In this document: one piece after another, positions 25,326 to 35,953 of the stretch
How positions within the stretch are numbered: position 1 is the first letter of the stretch
Layout: the number at the start of each line of letters is the position of its first letter
Assembly (NCBI GenBank): GCA_903941095.1
Contig: CAJANN010000154.1
Coordinates: 1-36,011, forward strand
Source of the DNA: an uncultured Rhodospirillaceae bacterium
GTDB taxonomy: Bacteria; Pseudomonadota; Alphaproteobacteria; Rhodospirillales; Magnetospirillaceae
DNA length: 36,011 nucleotides
Direction: 5' to 3'
The notes under the pieces: model-generated
The model's input: only the letters and a program-made list of their open reading frames with translations
Told to the model about the DNA's origin: nothing
The model's database searches: none
Made by a program: the position numbers and the translations under genes

Positions 25326-28070
25326 TCATGCGGCACCTTTGAGCGCGGCGAGGGTCGAAGCGATGGTCTGCAGCAGGGAATCCCGGTCGAACTTGGCCAC
25401 GTAATCGTTGAAGCCGACTTGGCGTCCCCGCTCGAAATCCTTTTCGGTGGCGTGCGACGACAGGGCGATCATCGGCAGCATCTGCCACCGGCCTTCCGAA
25501 CGCACCGCCGTGGCGAATTCGAAGCCGCTCATCCCCGGCATCTCGATATCGCTGATGATCAGGTCGAAATCCTGCCCCTGTTCACGCAGGGCCAAAGCCC
25601 GGTCGGCCCCCTCGACGGCGGTCACCTCATAGCCGCCCACCGACAAAAGCGGCGTCAGCAGATTGCGGAAGAACGGGCTGTCGTCCACCAGCAGGATCCG
25701 CAGCGCCGCATGATCGTCGGTGCCGTATTCCAGATCGGCGCGGCCGAACCAGTCGCCGAAGGCCTGCGGCAGATAATAGCCGGCGTCGATGATGGTGGTC
25801 GCCTTGCCGGCGATGACCGCGGTACCGATGACGCCGGGATTGTTGGCCGACAGCTCGACCTTCAGGCGGTCCTCGACGATGTCGACGATTTCCTCGACCA
25901 CCAGACCCATCGTGTGGTCGCGGTCCGAGAACACCAGAACCGGCTGGCGCCCCTCGGCGGCGAACTGGTTGCTGCCGTCGATGGAAACCAGCGGCATGAG
26001 ATGGCCGCGATACTGGACCATCGGCTTGCCGTGGCTGTATTCGACATCCTTGACGTCGATCTCCTCCAGGCGGGCCACCAGGGCCAGGGGCACCGCCTTA
26101 AGGTCCTCGCCGCCGGCGCGGAACACCAGCAGGCTGGTCTTGGAATCGCCGTGCAGGTCGCGGACCACGGTGCTTTCGGTGGTCTGGCCACCGCCCAGCA
26201 TGCCGGATTCCCCGGTCGCCCCGGCGATGCCGTTGGGGTCCAGGATCATGATCACCGAACCGTCGCCCAGGATGGTGTTGCCCGAGAACATCGAGATGTG
26301 GCGCAGGATCGGCGCCACCGGCTTGACCACGATTTCTTCGGTGTCGAACACCCGGTCGACGATGATGCCGAAGGTGTAGGTGCCGACCTGGGTGACGACG
26401 ATGAAGGTTTCCTGATCCTCGCCGTTGTTCAGGCGCAGCAGCTTCTTCAGGGACACCAGCGGCAGCAGGCGGTCGCGCAGGCGCAGGACCGGCGCGTTGT
26501 TGATCATCTCGATGCCGTGCTCGGAATTGTTGGTGACGCGCACCAGTTCCAGCACGCTGATCTGCGGGATGGCGAAACGCTCGCTGGCGCATTCGACGAT
26601 CAGCGCCGAAACGATGGCCAGGGTCAGCGGAATCTTGATGACGAAGGTCGAGCCCCGGCCCGGCTGGCTTTTCAGTTCGACGGTGCCGCCGATCTTTTCG
26701 ATGTTGGTGCGGACCACGTCCATGCCGACGCCGCGCCCGGACACGCTGGTGACCTTTTCGGCGGTCGAGAAGCCGGCCTTGAAGATGAACTGATAGATCT
26801 GCTGCGGGTTCATCGCCTCAAGCTCGCTTTCGCTGGCGAGCCCGTTGGCGATGGCCTTCTGCTTGATGCGGTCGAGGTTGAGCCCGCGCCCGTCGTCGGA
26901 AATCTCGATGATGATGTGCCCGCCTTCGTGGAAGGCGTTCAGCACCACCTTGCCGATTTCCGGCTTGCCGGCGCGCTTGCGCTCCTCCGGGCCTTCCAGT
27001 CCGTGGTCGGCGGAATTGCGGACCATGTGGGTCAGCGGATCCTTGATCAGCTCCAGAACCTGACGGTCCAGCTCGGTCTCGGCCCCCAGCATCTGCAGGT
27101 CGATCTTCTTGTTCATTTCGATCGACAGATCGCGGACGATGCGCGGCAGCTTGGCCCAGGCGTTGCCGATCGGCTGCATCCGGGTCTTCATCACCCCTTC
27201 CTGCAGGTCGGTGGTGATGTGGGACAGGCGCTGCAGCGGCGCGGTGAATTCGGAATCATCGCGGCCGCGGACCATCTGGAGCAGCTGGTTGCGGGTCAGC
27301 ACCAGTTCGGACACCAGGGTCATCAGGTTTTCCAGCAATTCCACGTTGACGCGGATCGTCTGGGCGGCGACGGCCGATTCCTTGGGTTCGCCGACGGCGA
27401 CCGGATGCTCGGCCTGCTTCGCCAGAGCCGGGGGCGACGCGGTCGGAGCCGGGACGCTGGCCCTGACCTCGGGGACCGCTTCCGGCTCGGCGGCAGGAGT
27501 CTGGGCCTGGGCCTGGGCCTGGGCAGCGGCTTCCTTGGCGCGCTCCTTGGCCATTTCCACCAGCATGTCGGTATCGGATGCCGCCTTCTTGCCGGCGGCA
27601 TAGGCGGCCTCGACCTCGGCCAGCAGGTCGGCGGCGACCGGGAAAGGCGGGGCCTCTTCGGCGGCGGCAGCGGCCGGGGCGGCAACCGTGGGGCTGCGCC
27701 CTTCGGCCATGTCGTTCAGCTTGGCGATCAGGTCGCCGTCTTCGCCTTCGGGCTCGCACTCGTTCTGTTCCAGATGGCCCAGGATCAGCTTGATGCGGTC
27801 GATGGCCTGCAGGATCAGGGTGACGGCGGTCGGCGTCACCTCAAGCTCGCCGTCGCGGAACTTGCCCAGCACGTTTTCCGACGCGTGGGCGACATGTTCC
27901 AGCCGCGGCAGACCCAGGAAGCCGCAGGTCCCCTTGATGGTATGCACCAGCCGGAAGATGTTCTGCAGAATGCCCGGCTCGGGGTTCTGCTCCAGCTTGA
28001 CCAATTCGACGTCAAGCACCGACAGGCTTTCCGAAGTTTCAGTCAAAAATTCGCTGAGGAGATCATCCAT
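25326..28070 (-). CDS. cheA: Hybrid chemotaxis histidine kinase CheA with second CheW-like domain and receiver
   Basis: Receptor-controlled kinase, 914 residues. Domains in order: HPt with phospho-acceptor His43 (IFRLVHTIKGTCGFLG); a Pro/Ala/Glu-rich linker (about 130-245) without an evident P2 domain; dimerisation helices (LLENLMTLVSELVLTRNQLL); HATPase (HMVRNSADHGLEGPEER, ISDDGRGLNLDRI, GRGVGMDVVRTNIEKIGG); CheW domain; a second CheW-like domain (TSLLVFRAGGEDLKAVPLAL; QPVLVFSDRDHTMGLVVEEI); and a C-terminal receiver (RILLVDDSPFFRNLL, LIISDIEMPGMSGFEF, YVAKFD). The ATG at 28070, with GGAG 6 nt upstream, is preferred to GTG 28088. The receiver may act as a phosphate sink or internal regulator. 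chpT ends 149 bases upstream. Confidence 0.95.
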   Translation of the reverse strand: MDDLLSEFLTETSESLSVLDVELVKLEQNPEPGILQNIFRLVHTIKGTCGFLGLPRLEHVAHASENVLGKFRDGELEVTPTAVTLILQAIDRIKLILGHLEQNECEPEGEDGDLIAKLNDMAEGRSPTVAAPAAAAAEEAPPFPVAADLLAEVEAAYAAGKKAASDTDMLVEMAKERAKEAAAQAQAQAQTPAAEPEAVPEVRASVPAPTASPPALAKQAEHPVAVGEPKESAVAAQTIRVNVELLENLMTLVSELVLTRNQLLQMVRGRDDSEFTAPLQRLSHITTDLQEGVMKTRMQPIGNAWAKLPRIVRDLSIEMNKKIDLQMLGAETELDRQVLELIKDPLTHMVRNSADHGLEGPEERKRAGKPEIGKVVLNAFHEGGHIIIEISDDGRGLNLDRIKQKAIANGLASESELEAMNPQQIYQFIFKAGFSTAEKVTSVSGRGVGMDVVRTNIEKIGGTVELKSQPGRGSTFVIKIPLTLAIVSALIVECASERFAIPQISVLELVRVTNNSEHGIEMINNAPVLRLRDRLLPLVSLKKLLRLNNGEDQETFIVVTQVGTYTFGIIVDRVFDTEEIVVKPVAPILRHISMFSGNTILGDGSVIMILDPNGIAGATGESGMLGGGQTTESTVVRDLHGDSKTSLLVFRAGGEDLKAVPLALVARLEEIDVKDVEYSHGKPMVQYRGHLMPLVSIDGSNQFAAEGRQPVLVFSDRDHTMGLVVEEIVDIVEDRLKVELSANNPGVIGTAVIAGKATTIIDAGYYLPQAFGDWFGRADLEYGTDDHAALRILLVDDSPFFRNLLTPLLSVGGYEVTAVEGADRALALREQGQDFDLIISDIEMPGMSGFEFATAVRSEGRWQMLPMIALSSHATEKDFERGRQVGFNDYVAKFDRDSLLQTIASTLAALKGAA

Positions 28071-28219
28071 CTTCCGCTCCAGCTCCACGCCTTCGAACCC
28101 TTCGTCCCTGCAGGTGGAACCACCCCTTCGGCCCCAGCCCTTACGGACAGCATTTCGACTAATAACACGGTGGCCGCAGGTTTAGAAGGACCCTCGCCAT
28201 CGAAAACATTCGACTTTGT

Positions 28220-28837
28220 TTATTTTTGCGGCGCAGCAAGAAACGCCAGGCCGCCGGACCGCACCTCTGTGCGCAACCCGCCCCCCGTCCTGTGCGCAAG
28301 AGTCCGGGCCAGATAGGCCTGGGCCTCCCGCGGGGAACCCGGGGCGGCGCCCTGTTCCAGCACGGCGGCGACGTCGCCGGACAAGGCCGCCGGCTCGCCG
28401 TATGCCTCGACCCGGGGCAGGCCGTCCTCGACGGCGACCACGATGCGGCCGCCGCGCGGCAGAGCATCCTTGGCCAGCACGATCAGGTTGAGCATCAGCC
28501 GGGCGGCATCGCCGCCCAGGCCCGCCGGGCCGGCCCGCCAGTCAAGTTCGACCCGCAGCCCAGACGACGCCAGCGACGACAGGTAGCCGTCGACCTGCTC
28601 GCGCAGCGCCGCGATGGCCACCGTTCCTGAAGCGGCCGGCCCCAAAGCGGCGCGGAAGAATTTCAGCCGGGCCGACCCGGCTCCGGCGCTGGCCGACACC
28701 AGGGCCAGCGTCTCGGCATCGACACCGTCCCCCATGTCGGCGATCAGTTCGGCCCCGGCTGCGGCGGCCCCGACCGGCCCCGACATGTCGTGGCACAGCC
28801 GCGCGCACAGCAGTTCCGCCAACGTCACTGCGTCCAT
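28220..28837 (-). CDS. chpT: ChpT-like histidine phosphotransferase
   Basis: A 205-residue protein matching ChpT, a dimeric HisKA/HATPase-like phosphotransferase that in Caulobacter relays phosphate from CckA to CtrA and CpdR. The diagnostic N-terminal helix is LAELLCARLCHDMSGPVGAA with phospho-acceptor His16, followed by AAAGAELIADMG, the second helix ASAGAGSARLKFFRAALG, and a degenerate ATPase-like domain (DAARLMLNLIVLAKDALPRG, GGRIVVAVEDG). The start is preceded by AGGGATAGGGA and lies 3 bases after the asnB stop, so both are probably on one transcript that may continue into cheA. The partner kinase and regulator are not in the window. Confidence 0.85.
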   Translation of the reverse strand: MDAVTLAELLCARLCHDMSGPVGAAAAGAELIADMGDGVDAETLALVSASAGAGSARLKFFRAALGPAASGTVAIAALREQVDGYLSSLASSGLRVELDWRAGPAGLGGDAARLMLNLIVLAKDALPRGGRIVVAVEDGLPRVEAYGEPAALSGDVAAVLEQGAAPGSPREAQAYLARTLAHRTGGGLRTEVRSGGLAFLAAPQK

Positions 28838-28840
28838 TCC

Positions 28841-30760
28841 CTATCCCTGCCCCTCGAACCATGCTTGAAACATCAAGGCGTGCCACAGTTGGGTCTGCCA
28901 GTTCTTGGCGCCGCCGCGATGGTCGCGCCAGCAGGCCCCGATCAGGCCGGCATCCAGCAATCCCTGCCGGCGCAGCCGGTCCTCGTTCAGCAGATCGCCG
29001 GCCCAATCCCGCAACTGGCCGTTCAGCCAACGCCCGATCGGAACCTCGAACCCCATCTTCGGGCGGTCGACCAGAGCCCTCGGCACATGGCGGTACAGGA
29101 CCTCGCGCAGCACCGCCTTGCCGGTGTCGCCGGCGATCTTCAGGTCGGTGGGCAAGCTCCAGGCGAACTCGACCACGGCATGGTCCAGGAACGGCAGGCG
29201 CGCTTCCAGGGAACAGGCCATCGTCGCCCGGTCGGTCTTGACGCACAGATCGTCGGGCAGATAGGTCCGGGCATCCATGACCATGACCGCCAGGGCCGGG
29301 TCGTCCGTTTCCGGCAGCCCCGTTCCGGAAAAGGCGGTCGGCGCCGGCCGCGCCCCCAGCACCGGCGACGGCATGCCGCGCCAGCGGGCATAATGCTGTC
29401 CGTGCAGTTCCCCCAAAGACCCTGCGCGCAGGGTCTCGAACGCCTTCTTCATGCGAAAGCCGGGATAGGACCGCCGCCGCCGCCCGACCAGGGCGCCCAG
29501 CCGGGCCGCGGCGTTGGGCACCGAGGCCGGCAGCAGGTCCAGCCCCGCCGCCAGCCGGCGCAGCCACGGCGGCACGCCGTCCAGGCGCCGCCAGTCCCGC
29601 GGCAGCGACCTGTAGATGCCGTAGCCGCCGAACAGTTCGTCGGCCCCGTCGCCCGACAGCGCCACGGTGACGTCGCGCCGGGTCGCCCGGGCCAGCAGGC
29701 AGGTCGGCAACTGCGCCGGGTCGGCGAAGGGCTCGTCCCAGATGGTCGGCAGGTCGGGCACCAGGGCCAGGGCGTCGTCGTCGGTGATCGGCACCTCGGT
29801 ATGGCGGGTGCCCAGATAGTCGGCCACCGCCCGGGCATGGGGGCTTTCGTCGTAGCCCGGCTGGTCGAAGCCGATGGTGAAGGTATGGATCGCCTGGCCG
29901 GACATCTGCTGCATGATGGCCGCCATCAGCGAGCTGTCGATGCCGCCGGACAGGAACACCCCCACCGGCACGTCCGCCTGCATCCGCAGCGCCACCGAGG
30001 ACCGCAGCAACTGGTCCAGCCGTTCGCCGGCGGCGGCGGCCCCGCCGGTGAAGGTTCCGGCCACCGCCCTGGCGCGGTCCGGGGCCGACCAGTAGCTCCG
30101 CACCGAGAGAGCGCCGCCGCCCGTCACCGTCAGGATGGTCCCCGGCATCAGCTTGCGCGCCGCCGCATAGATGGTGTGGGGGGCGGCGATCCAGCCCAGT
30201 TGCATGAACAGGGCCAAAGCCTGGCGGTCGATGGTCCGGTCGAACGACGGATGGACCGCCAGCGCCTTCAGTTCCGACCCGAAGGTCAGGACGCCGCCGG
30301 CCTGGGCGTAATAAAGCGGCTTTTCGCCGATGCGGTCGCGGGCCAGATGCAGGGTGCGCTCGGCCCGGTCCCACAGGGCGATGGCGAACATGCCGTCGCA
30401 GCGGGTCAGGGCCTGCTCGATCCCCCAGCGGCTGACGGCTTCCAGCAAGACCTCGGTGTCGGAATGGCCGCGCCAGCCGGCCGGCTGCAGCCGGTCGCGC
30501 AATTCGGCATGGTTGTAGATCTCGCCGTTGAAGGCGATCACCCAGCGGCCATCCCCCGAGACCATCGGCTGGTGCCCCTGCGGCGACAGGTCGAGAATGG
30601 CCAGACGGCGGAATCCCAGGGCGAACCCGGCGGCATCGTCGACCCAGGCGCCCTTGTCGTCGGGGCCGCGGTGCACCAGCGTTCCGGCCATCGCCGCCAC
30701 GACGGACGCCCGGTCGGGCGTTTGGGCACTCAGGTCAAGAAAACCGGCCAGTCCGCACAT
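28841..30760 (-). CDS. asnB: Asparagine synthase (glutamine-hydrolysing)
   Basis: Makes asparagine, or amidates another carboxyl substrate, from glutamine and ATP. The 639-residue protein starts MCGLAGFLDLSA; Cys2 becomes the N-terminal nucleophile of the glutaminase domain, which continues with HRGPDDKGAW, FNGEIYNHAELRDRL and DGMFAIALWD. The synthase domain has the PP-loop VGVFLSGGIDSSLMAAI, DEPFADPAQLPTCLLA and VALSGDGADELFGGYG. GGGGGAG precedes the ATG. A longer start at 30814 would bury Cys2 and is rejected. Length and GYGIYR fit the AsnB family often found in polysaccharide or modification clusters, so the acceptor need not be aspartate. chpT follows 3 bases later. Confidence 0.9.
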   Translation of the reverse strand: MCGLAGFLDLSAQTPDRASVVAAMAGTLVHRGPDDKGAWVDDAAGFALGFRRLAILDLSPQGHQPMVSGDGRWVIAFNGEIYNHAELRDRLQPAGWRGHSDTEVLLEAVSRWGIEQALTRCDGMFAIALWDRAERTLHLARDRIGEKPLYYAQAGGVLTFGSELKALAVHPSFDRTIDRQALALFMQLGWIAAPHTIYAAARKLMPGTILTVTGGGALSVRSYWSAPDRARAVAGTFTGGAAAAGERLDQLLRSSVALRMQADVPVGVFLSGGIDSSLMAAIMQQMSGQAIHTFTIGFDQPGYDESPHARAVADYLGTRHTEVPITDDDALALVPDLPTIWDEPFADPAQLPTCLLARATRRDVTVALSGDGADELFGGYGIYRSLPRDWRRLDGVPPWLRRLAAGLDLLPASVPNAAARLGALVGRRRRSYPGFRMKKAFETLRAGSLGELHGQHYARWRGMPSPVLGARPAPTAFSGTGLPETDDPALAVMVMDARTYLPDDLCVKTDRATMACSLEARLPFLDHAVVEFAWSLPTDLKIAGDTGKAVLREVLYRHVPRALVDRPKMGFEVPIGRWLNGQLRDWAGDLLNEDRLRRQGLLDAGLIGACWRDHRGGAKNWQTQLWHALMFQAWFEGQG

Positions 30761-30926
30761 GGCTCCCCCTTGTTTGCGGCGACGCACGTTAGCCCGGATT
30801 CCCGGACCTGTCACGCAGGTTGCACCGCAGCACCGGGCCGCCCCCTCTACTTTTGGGGGAACCGCCCTGACGTTTTAGTATCGGTCCGCCACCCCCCTCT
30901 TGAGTTCGGAGGTCCGGCAGGGCACC

Positions 30927-32117
30927 ATGCCCCCTTCGGGCCGGTCCGGCCCACTGGGATGGATGATGCCCTCGCCCGCCGTTTCGCATGAATTCGCCGA
31001 TTGCACGGCCCTGGTCGTCGACGACACGCCGGCCAACCGCAATCTGGTGGCCTTCTTCCTGAAGGCGATGGGCGTCGGCAGGATCGAGACGGCCGCCGAT
31101 GGCCTGGACGCCCTGGAACGGACGGCCGCCATCCGCCCCGACATCATCGTCCTGGACGTCATGATGCCGCGCATGGACGGCTTCGAGTTCCTGCAGCGCC
31201 TGCGCGCCACCCCCGCCTTCACCGGCATTCCGGTTCTGGTCGCCACCGCCCTGGACCGTCCGAAGGACATGGCAATGGCCTTCGATTGCGGGGCATCCGA
31301 CTATATCCGCAAACCGATCGACCGGCGCGAGATGGTCGCCCGCATCGGCGTTCACCTGCGCAACCGTCAGCTGGTCCGCCGCCTGACCGCCTATCACGAC
31401 CGGGTGCGGCAGGATTTGCGCGCGGCCACCGCCATGCAGGCCGCGCTGCTTCCCTCGGAAGAGCAGATGGCGCACCTGCACCGCCGCTACGGCGTCGCCC
31501 TGGCCGCCGCCATCCATCCCTCGACCGAGGTCAGCGGCGACCTGTGGGGCTGGCTGCCCCTCGACGCCGACAGGTTCGCCATCTGGCTGGCCGATTTCTC
31601 CGGACACGGGGTGGCCGCGGCCATCAACACCTTCCGCCTGCACGTCATTCTGGACAGCGGCCCCAGCAGCGACCCGGCGGCCACGCTGTCGCGCCTGAAC
31701 GCCACCCTGGAATCGGTGCTGCCGCGCGGCCAGTTCGCCACCATGCTGTATGTCGTCTGCGATCCCGGCGCCGGAACCCTGGTCTTCAGTTCGGCCGGCG
31801 CCCCCGCCCCGGTGGTGCGCCGGAGCGGCGAAGCGGCCGAACTGCACCCTGTCTCGTCGCTGCCGCTGGGGATCCGCGCCGCGACGGCCTATCACAACAC
31901 CACACTGGCCTTTCCCAAGGGCAGCGCACTGCTGCTCTACAGCGACGGCCTCAGCGAGGCGCTGGACCGCGAAGGCCGCAGCCTGGGGGAAGACGGCGTC
32001 CTGGCCCTGAGCGAACGGATCAGCGCCCCCGATGGCCTGGATGCGGCCATCGACGGCCTGAAACAGGCCGGCTACCTGTTCGGCGACGATCTTTCGGCGG
32101 TATGGGTCGCCAGCTGA
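30927..32117 (+). CDS. Receiver-PP2C (RsbU/SpoIIE-type) serine phosphatase
   Basis: A 396-residue soluble response regulator. An N-terminal receiver (about 25-145) has ALVVDDTPANRNLVAFFL, DIIVLDVMMPRMDGFEFLQR (phospho-acceptor Asp) and YIRKPIDRRE. A short helix (RQDLRAATAMQAALLPSEEQ) leads into a PP2C-like domain with STEVSGDLWGW, LADFSGHGVAAAINTF, LLLYSDGLSEALD and the final DDLSAVWV, carrying the metal-binding aspartates. Such proteins dephosphorylate anti-sigma antagonists, but no STAS or HATPase partner is present here. The start is uncertain: ATG 30927 has AGGG at 4 nt, ATG 30966 is an alternative, and a TTG lies at 30900. It is divergent from asnB across about 165 bases. Confidence 0.85.
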   Translation: MPPSGRSGPLGWMMPSPAVSHEFADCTALVVDDTPANRNLVAFFLKAMGVGRIETAADGLDALERTAAIRPDIIVLDVMMPRMDGFEFLQRLRATPAFTGIPVLVATALDRPKDMAMAFDCGASDYIRKPIDRREMVARIGVHLRNRQLVRRLTAYHDRVRQDLRAATAMQAALLPSEEQMAHLHRRYGVALAAAIHPSTEVSGDLWGWLPLDADRFAIWLADFSGHGVAAAINTFRLHVILDSGPSSDPAATLSRLNATLESVLPRGQFATMLYVVCDPGAGTLVFSSAGAPAPVVRRSGEAAELHPVSSLPLGIRAATAYHNTTLAFPKGSALLLYSDGLSEALDREGRSLGEDGVLALSERISAPDGLDAAIDGLKQAGYLFGDDLSAVWVAS

Positions 32118-32132
32118 TCCGCGCAGGCCGCG

Positions 32133-32474
32133 TCAGTGCGGCAGCCAGTCGCGCAGACAGGTCGCCAGTTCCCGCGGCGTCGACCGCGACTGGTCGCGGT
32201 CGACCGCTCCGACCACCAGGGTCCGGGTGGCGTCGTCCATGCAGCTTTCCAGGGCCGACAGCACGGTGGCGGGCGCCACCAGCACCAGATGGTCGAACAG
32301 CCGGATCCGGGCGGCACGTTCCAGCTGGCCGGCGACCCGCCCGGGAAACGGCCGGCGGTCGGCCGGGATGCCGAAGCCCAGAACCGGCTCGGGATCGCTG
32401 TGGGGACCGTCGCAACGGTAAAATGATGCCCGCGAGCCGTCGGCAACGCATATCCAGGTGTCTGAGGAACGCAT
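32133..32474 (-). CDS. Host_attach-family (baeRF-like) small protein
   Basis: A 113-residue protein resembling the family named from Agrobacterium proteins 'required for attachment to host cells', which is related to release-factor-like folds. It begins TWICVADGSRASFYRCDG, then the core VAGQLERAARIRLFDHLVLV, APATVLSALE and LVVGAVDRDQSRSTPRELAT with a short end CLRDWLPH. A very good ribosome site, GGAGG with a 5-nt spacer, fixes the ATG at 32474. Its stop lies 15 bases from the end of the convergent phosphatase gene; it is divergent from guaB. True function is unknown; the family name should not be taken as evidence of host contact. Confidence 0.7.
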   Translation of the reverse strand: MRSSDTWICVADGSRASFYRCDGPHSDPEPVLGFGIPADRRPFPGRVAGQLERAARIRLFDHLVLVAPATVLSALESCMDDATRTLVVGAVDRDQSRSTPRELATCLRDWLPH

Positions 32475-32538
32475 GGCAACCTCCGTGCTCCGGCCCGGCC
32501 GCCGCCGGGCACACCCCGTCCCACTTCGGTGAGCATAG

Positions 32539-34098
<1,560 letters not shown>

Positions 34099-34124
34099 CG
34101 CCCGGTCAGGGAGAGTGATGCCAG

Positions 34125-34218
34125 ATCCGGGAGATCGCTTCCGGATTTGATGTCCCGCGCCCCCTGCGGGCGCGGCCAGGGACCCGGCAGCCCCATCGGC
34201 TGACGGGGCTGCCGGGTC
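34125..34218. terminator. Cluster of three hairpins between guaB and azoR
   Basis: In order: ATCCGG/CCGGAT (34125-34130 with 34141-34146, 10-nt loop); CCGCGCCC/GGGCGCGG (34155-34162 with 34168-34175, 5-nt loop); and a perfect 14-bp stem GACCCGGCAGCCCC (34181-34194 with 34205-34218, 10-nt loop). None has a proper T-run. The last is strong enough to act as a bidirectional barrier between these convergent genes. Confidence 0.6.
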
Positions 34219-34242
34219 CTGCGCTCCTCTCGGGACCGGCGA

Positions 34243-34842
34243 TCAGGCGAAGACGGCGTCCAGGGCGGCGCCGGCTTCCGCCAGCCCCTGCTGCACCGCG
34301 TCCGGCCCCATGTTCAGGCCTTCGGCATGGATGAAGTGGATGTCGGTGATGCCCAAAAAGCCCAGGACCGTCCGCAGATAAGGCACCTGCGTGTCGAAAT
34401 CGGTGCCGCGATAGCGGCCGCCGCGGGCCAGCGCCACATAGGCCGTCTTGCCCTTCAGCAGGCCTTCCGGCCCGGTCTCGGTGTAGCGGAAGGTGACGCC
34501 GGCCCGGGCGATGGCGTCGATCCACGTCTTGAACTGGACCGGAACGTTCAGATTGTACATCGGCACCCCCAGCACCAGCGCGTCGGCGGCCTGCACCTCG
34601 GCGATCAGCGTATCGTCCAGCGCCACCCGCGCCGCCTGCTGGGCAGTGCGCTCGCCGGCCGGGGTGAACAGCGCCTGCAGCGCCGACGGGTCAAGAACCG
34701 GGTGCGGTGCCGCGGCCAGATCGCGCCGCACCAGCCGGGCGTCGGGATGACGGGTGCGCAGGCGCTGAACGATGTCGTCGGCGATGCGGGTCGAGGTGCT
34801 GGCGTCGCCGCGGATGCTGGCATTGATCTGCAGGATGTTCAT
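34243..34842 (-). CDS. azoR: FMN-dependent NADH:quinone/azo oxidoreductase
   Basis: A flavodoxin-like reductase of 199 residues that reduces quinones and azo compounds by two-electron transfer. It begins [20 protein letters not shown] (FMN phosphate loop) and has [54 protein letters not shown] and [27 protein letters not shown] precedes the ATG. It is divergent from a LysR gene across 91 bases, and control by that regulator is likely. Confidence 0.93.
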   Translation of the reverse strand: MNILQINASIRGDASTSTRIADDIVQRLRTRHPDARLVRRDLAAAPHPVLDPSALQALFTPAGERTAQQAARVALDDTLIAEVQAADALVLGVPMYNLNVPVQFKTWIDAIARAGVTFRYTETGPEGLLKGKTAYVALARGGRYRGTDFDTQVPYLRTVLGFLGITDIHFIHAEGLNMGPDAVQQGLAEAGAALDAVFA

Positions 34843-34933
34843 GGCGGTTTCCTTGAAGCCATTGGTCTGACGGCACTCTATTGGTTTCATGCGCATTGCA
34901 GTAGGCCATCGTTTGGGCAACACTGTTCCATCC

Positions 34934-35848
34934 ATGAAACAATATGATCCCAACGACCTGCTGATCTTCGCCCGCATCGTCGAGACCGGCAGCTTCAGCC
35001 GGGCGGCACAGCGGATGGGGCTGCCCAAATCCACCCTGTCGCGGCGCCTGTCGCTGCTTGAGGACCAGTTGGGGGAGCGGCTGCTGCTGCGCACCACCCG
35101 CCGGCTGCAGGTCACCGAATTCGGCGAGCGCCTGCTGGAGCACGCCCGGCAGGTCGCCGACGAAGTCGAATCGGTCAGGGCGCTGGTCGAGCACCGCCAG
35201 GCCCGCCCCAGCGGCCGGCTGCGGATTTCCATGCCCAGCGACCTGGCCAACCTGCTGCTGTCCGGCATGCTGCACGATTTCATCACCGCCTATCCGGCGG
35301 TCTCTCTGGACCTTGACCTGTCGCCGCGCCGCGTCGACATCCTGGGAGAGAATTTCGATCTGGCCATCCGTGTCGGCGACCTGCCCGACGCCACCTTGCT
35401 GGCGGCGCGGCGCATCGCCGTCTTCTCGATGGGTCTGTACGCCGCCCCGTCCTATCTGGCGGCCCGCGGCGAGCCGGACACCCCCGACGATCTGGCCCGG
35501 CACGAGGCCCTGTGCCTGTCCGGCCCGCACGGCGGCAAGGCCAGCTGGCCGCTGAGCAGCGGCAAAGAACGGCGGGACGAGGTCCCGCCCGGCCGCTTCG
35601 TCGCCAACTCCCCCGAACTGCTGACCAACCTGGCCCGGGCCGGAGCCGGAATCGCCGCCCTGCCGGATTATTTCACCCGCCCCTTCGTCCAGCGCAACGA
35701 ACTGCGCCGGGTGCTTCCGGCCTGGAGCCTGCCGCCTCACACCGCCTGGGCGGTCTTTCCCGGCCGCCGCCTGATGCCTGCCAAGACCCGGGCCTTCATC
35801 GACATGCTGCAAACGGCCTTGGCCGGGGCGCCCAGGGCAATCGGGTGA
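34934..35848 (+). CDS. LysR-family transcriptional regulator
   Basis: A 304-residue regulator. The N-terminal winged helix-turn-helix covers [40 protein letters not shown] and [14 protein letters not shown]. The effector domain includes [40 protein letters not shown] and [18 protein letters not shown]. It belongs to the broad subgroup that often controls divergent oxidoreductase genes, and azoR is immediately divergent. The ATG at 34934 fits the HTH start better than the frame opening at 34889. No clear operator was identified in the 91-bp gap. Effector unknown. Confidence 0.92.
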   Translation: MKQYDPNDLLIFARIVETGSFSRAAQRMGLPKSTLSRRLSLLEDQLGERLLLRTTRRLQVTEFGERLLEHARQVADEVESVRALVEHRQARPSGRLRISMPSDLANLLLSGMLHDFITAYPAVSLDLDLSPRRVDILGENFDLAIRVGDLPDATLLAARRIAVFSMGLYAAPSYLAARGEPDTPDDLARHEALCLSGPHGGKASWPLSSGKERRDEVPPGRFVANSPELLTNLARAGAGIAALPDYFTRPFVQRNELRRVLPAWSLPPHTAWAVFPGRRLMPAKTRAFIDMLQTALAGAPRAIG

Positions 35849-35910
35849 CGCCGGTCGCCCGGCCGGACCACCCAGGGCTCCGAACTCAGGTTACGGAAGG
35901 GTAAATTTTT

Positions 35911-35939
35911 GACGTCATGCCCGCGCAGGCGGGCATCCA
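35911..35939. repeat. REP-like palindrome
   Basis: ATGCCCGC (35917-35924), loop GCAG and GCGGGCAT (35929-35936) form a perfect hairpin flanked by GTC and CCA. This sequence type is a very common intergenic palindrome in proteobacterial genomes. It is the only such copy in the window and lies 68 bases past the LysR stop. Its translation mimics a short peptide (LDARLRGHD), a known false-ORF signature. Confidence 0.75.
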
Positions 35940-35953
35940 ACCGACGGGAGCCG

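Noticed and set aside
28195-28235. Flagellar sigma-28 promoter before cheA
   Set aside because: TAAACAAA on the minus strand resembles the -35 element, but there is no GCCGATAA-like -10 at the right distance.
25419-28316. A 965-codon open frame on the plus strand opposite cheA
   Set aside because: It is the antisense shadow of a well-supported cheA in GC-rich DNA, with His/Gln/Asp/Arg-rich composition and no domain. Similar long shadows lie opposite leuCDB (14274-17234), asnB and guaB.
30840-30890. EcfG general-stress promoter (GGAAC...GTT) before the PP2C phosphatase
   Set aside because: GGAAC is present, but the CGTT is only 8 bases away instead of 16-17.
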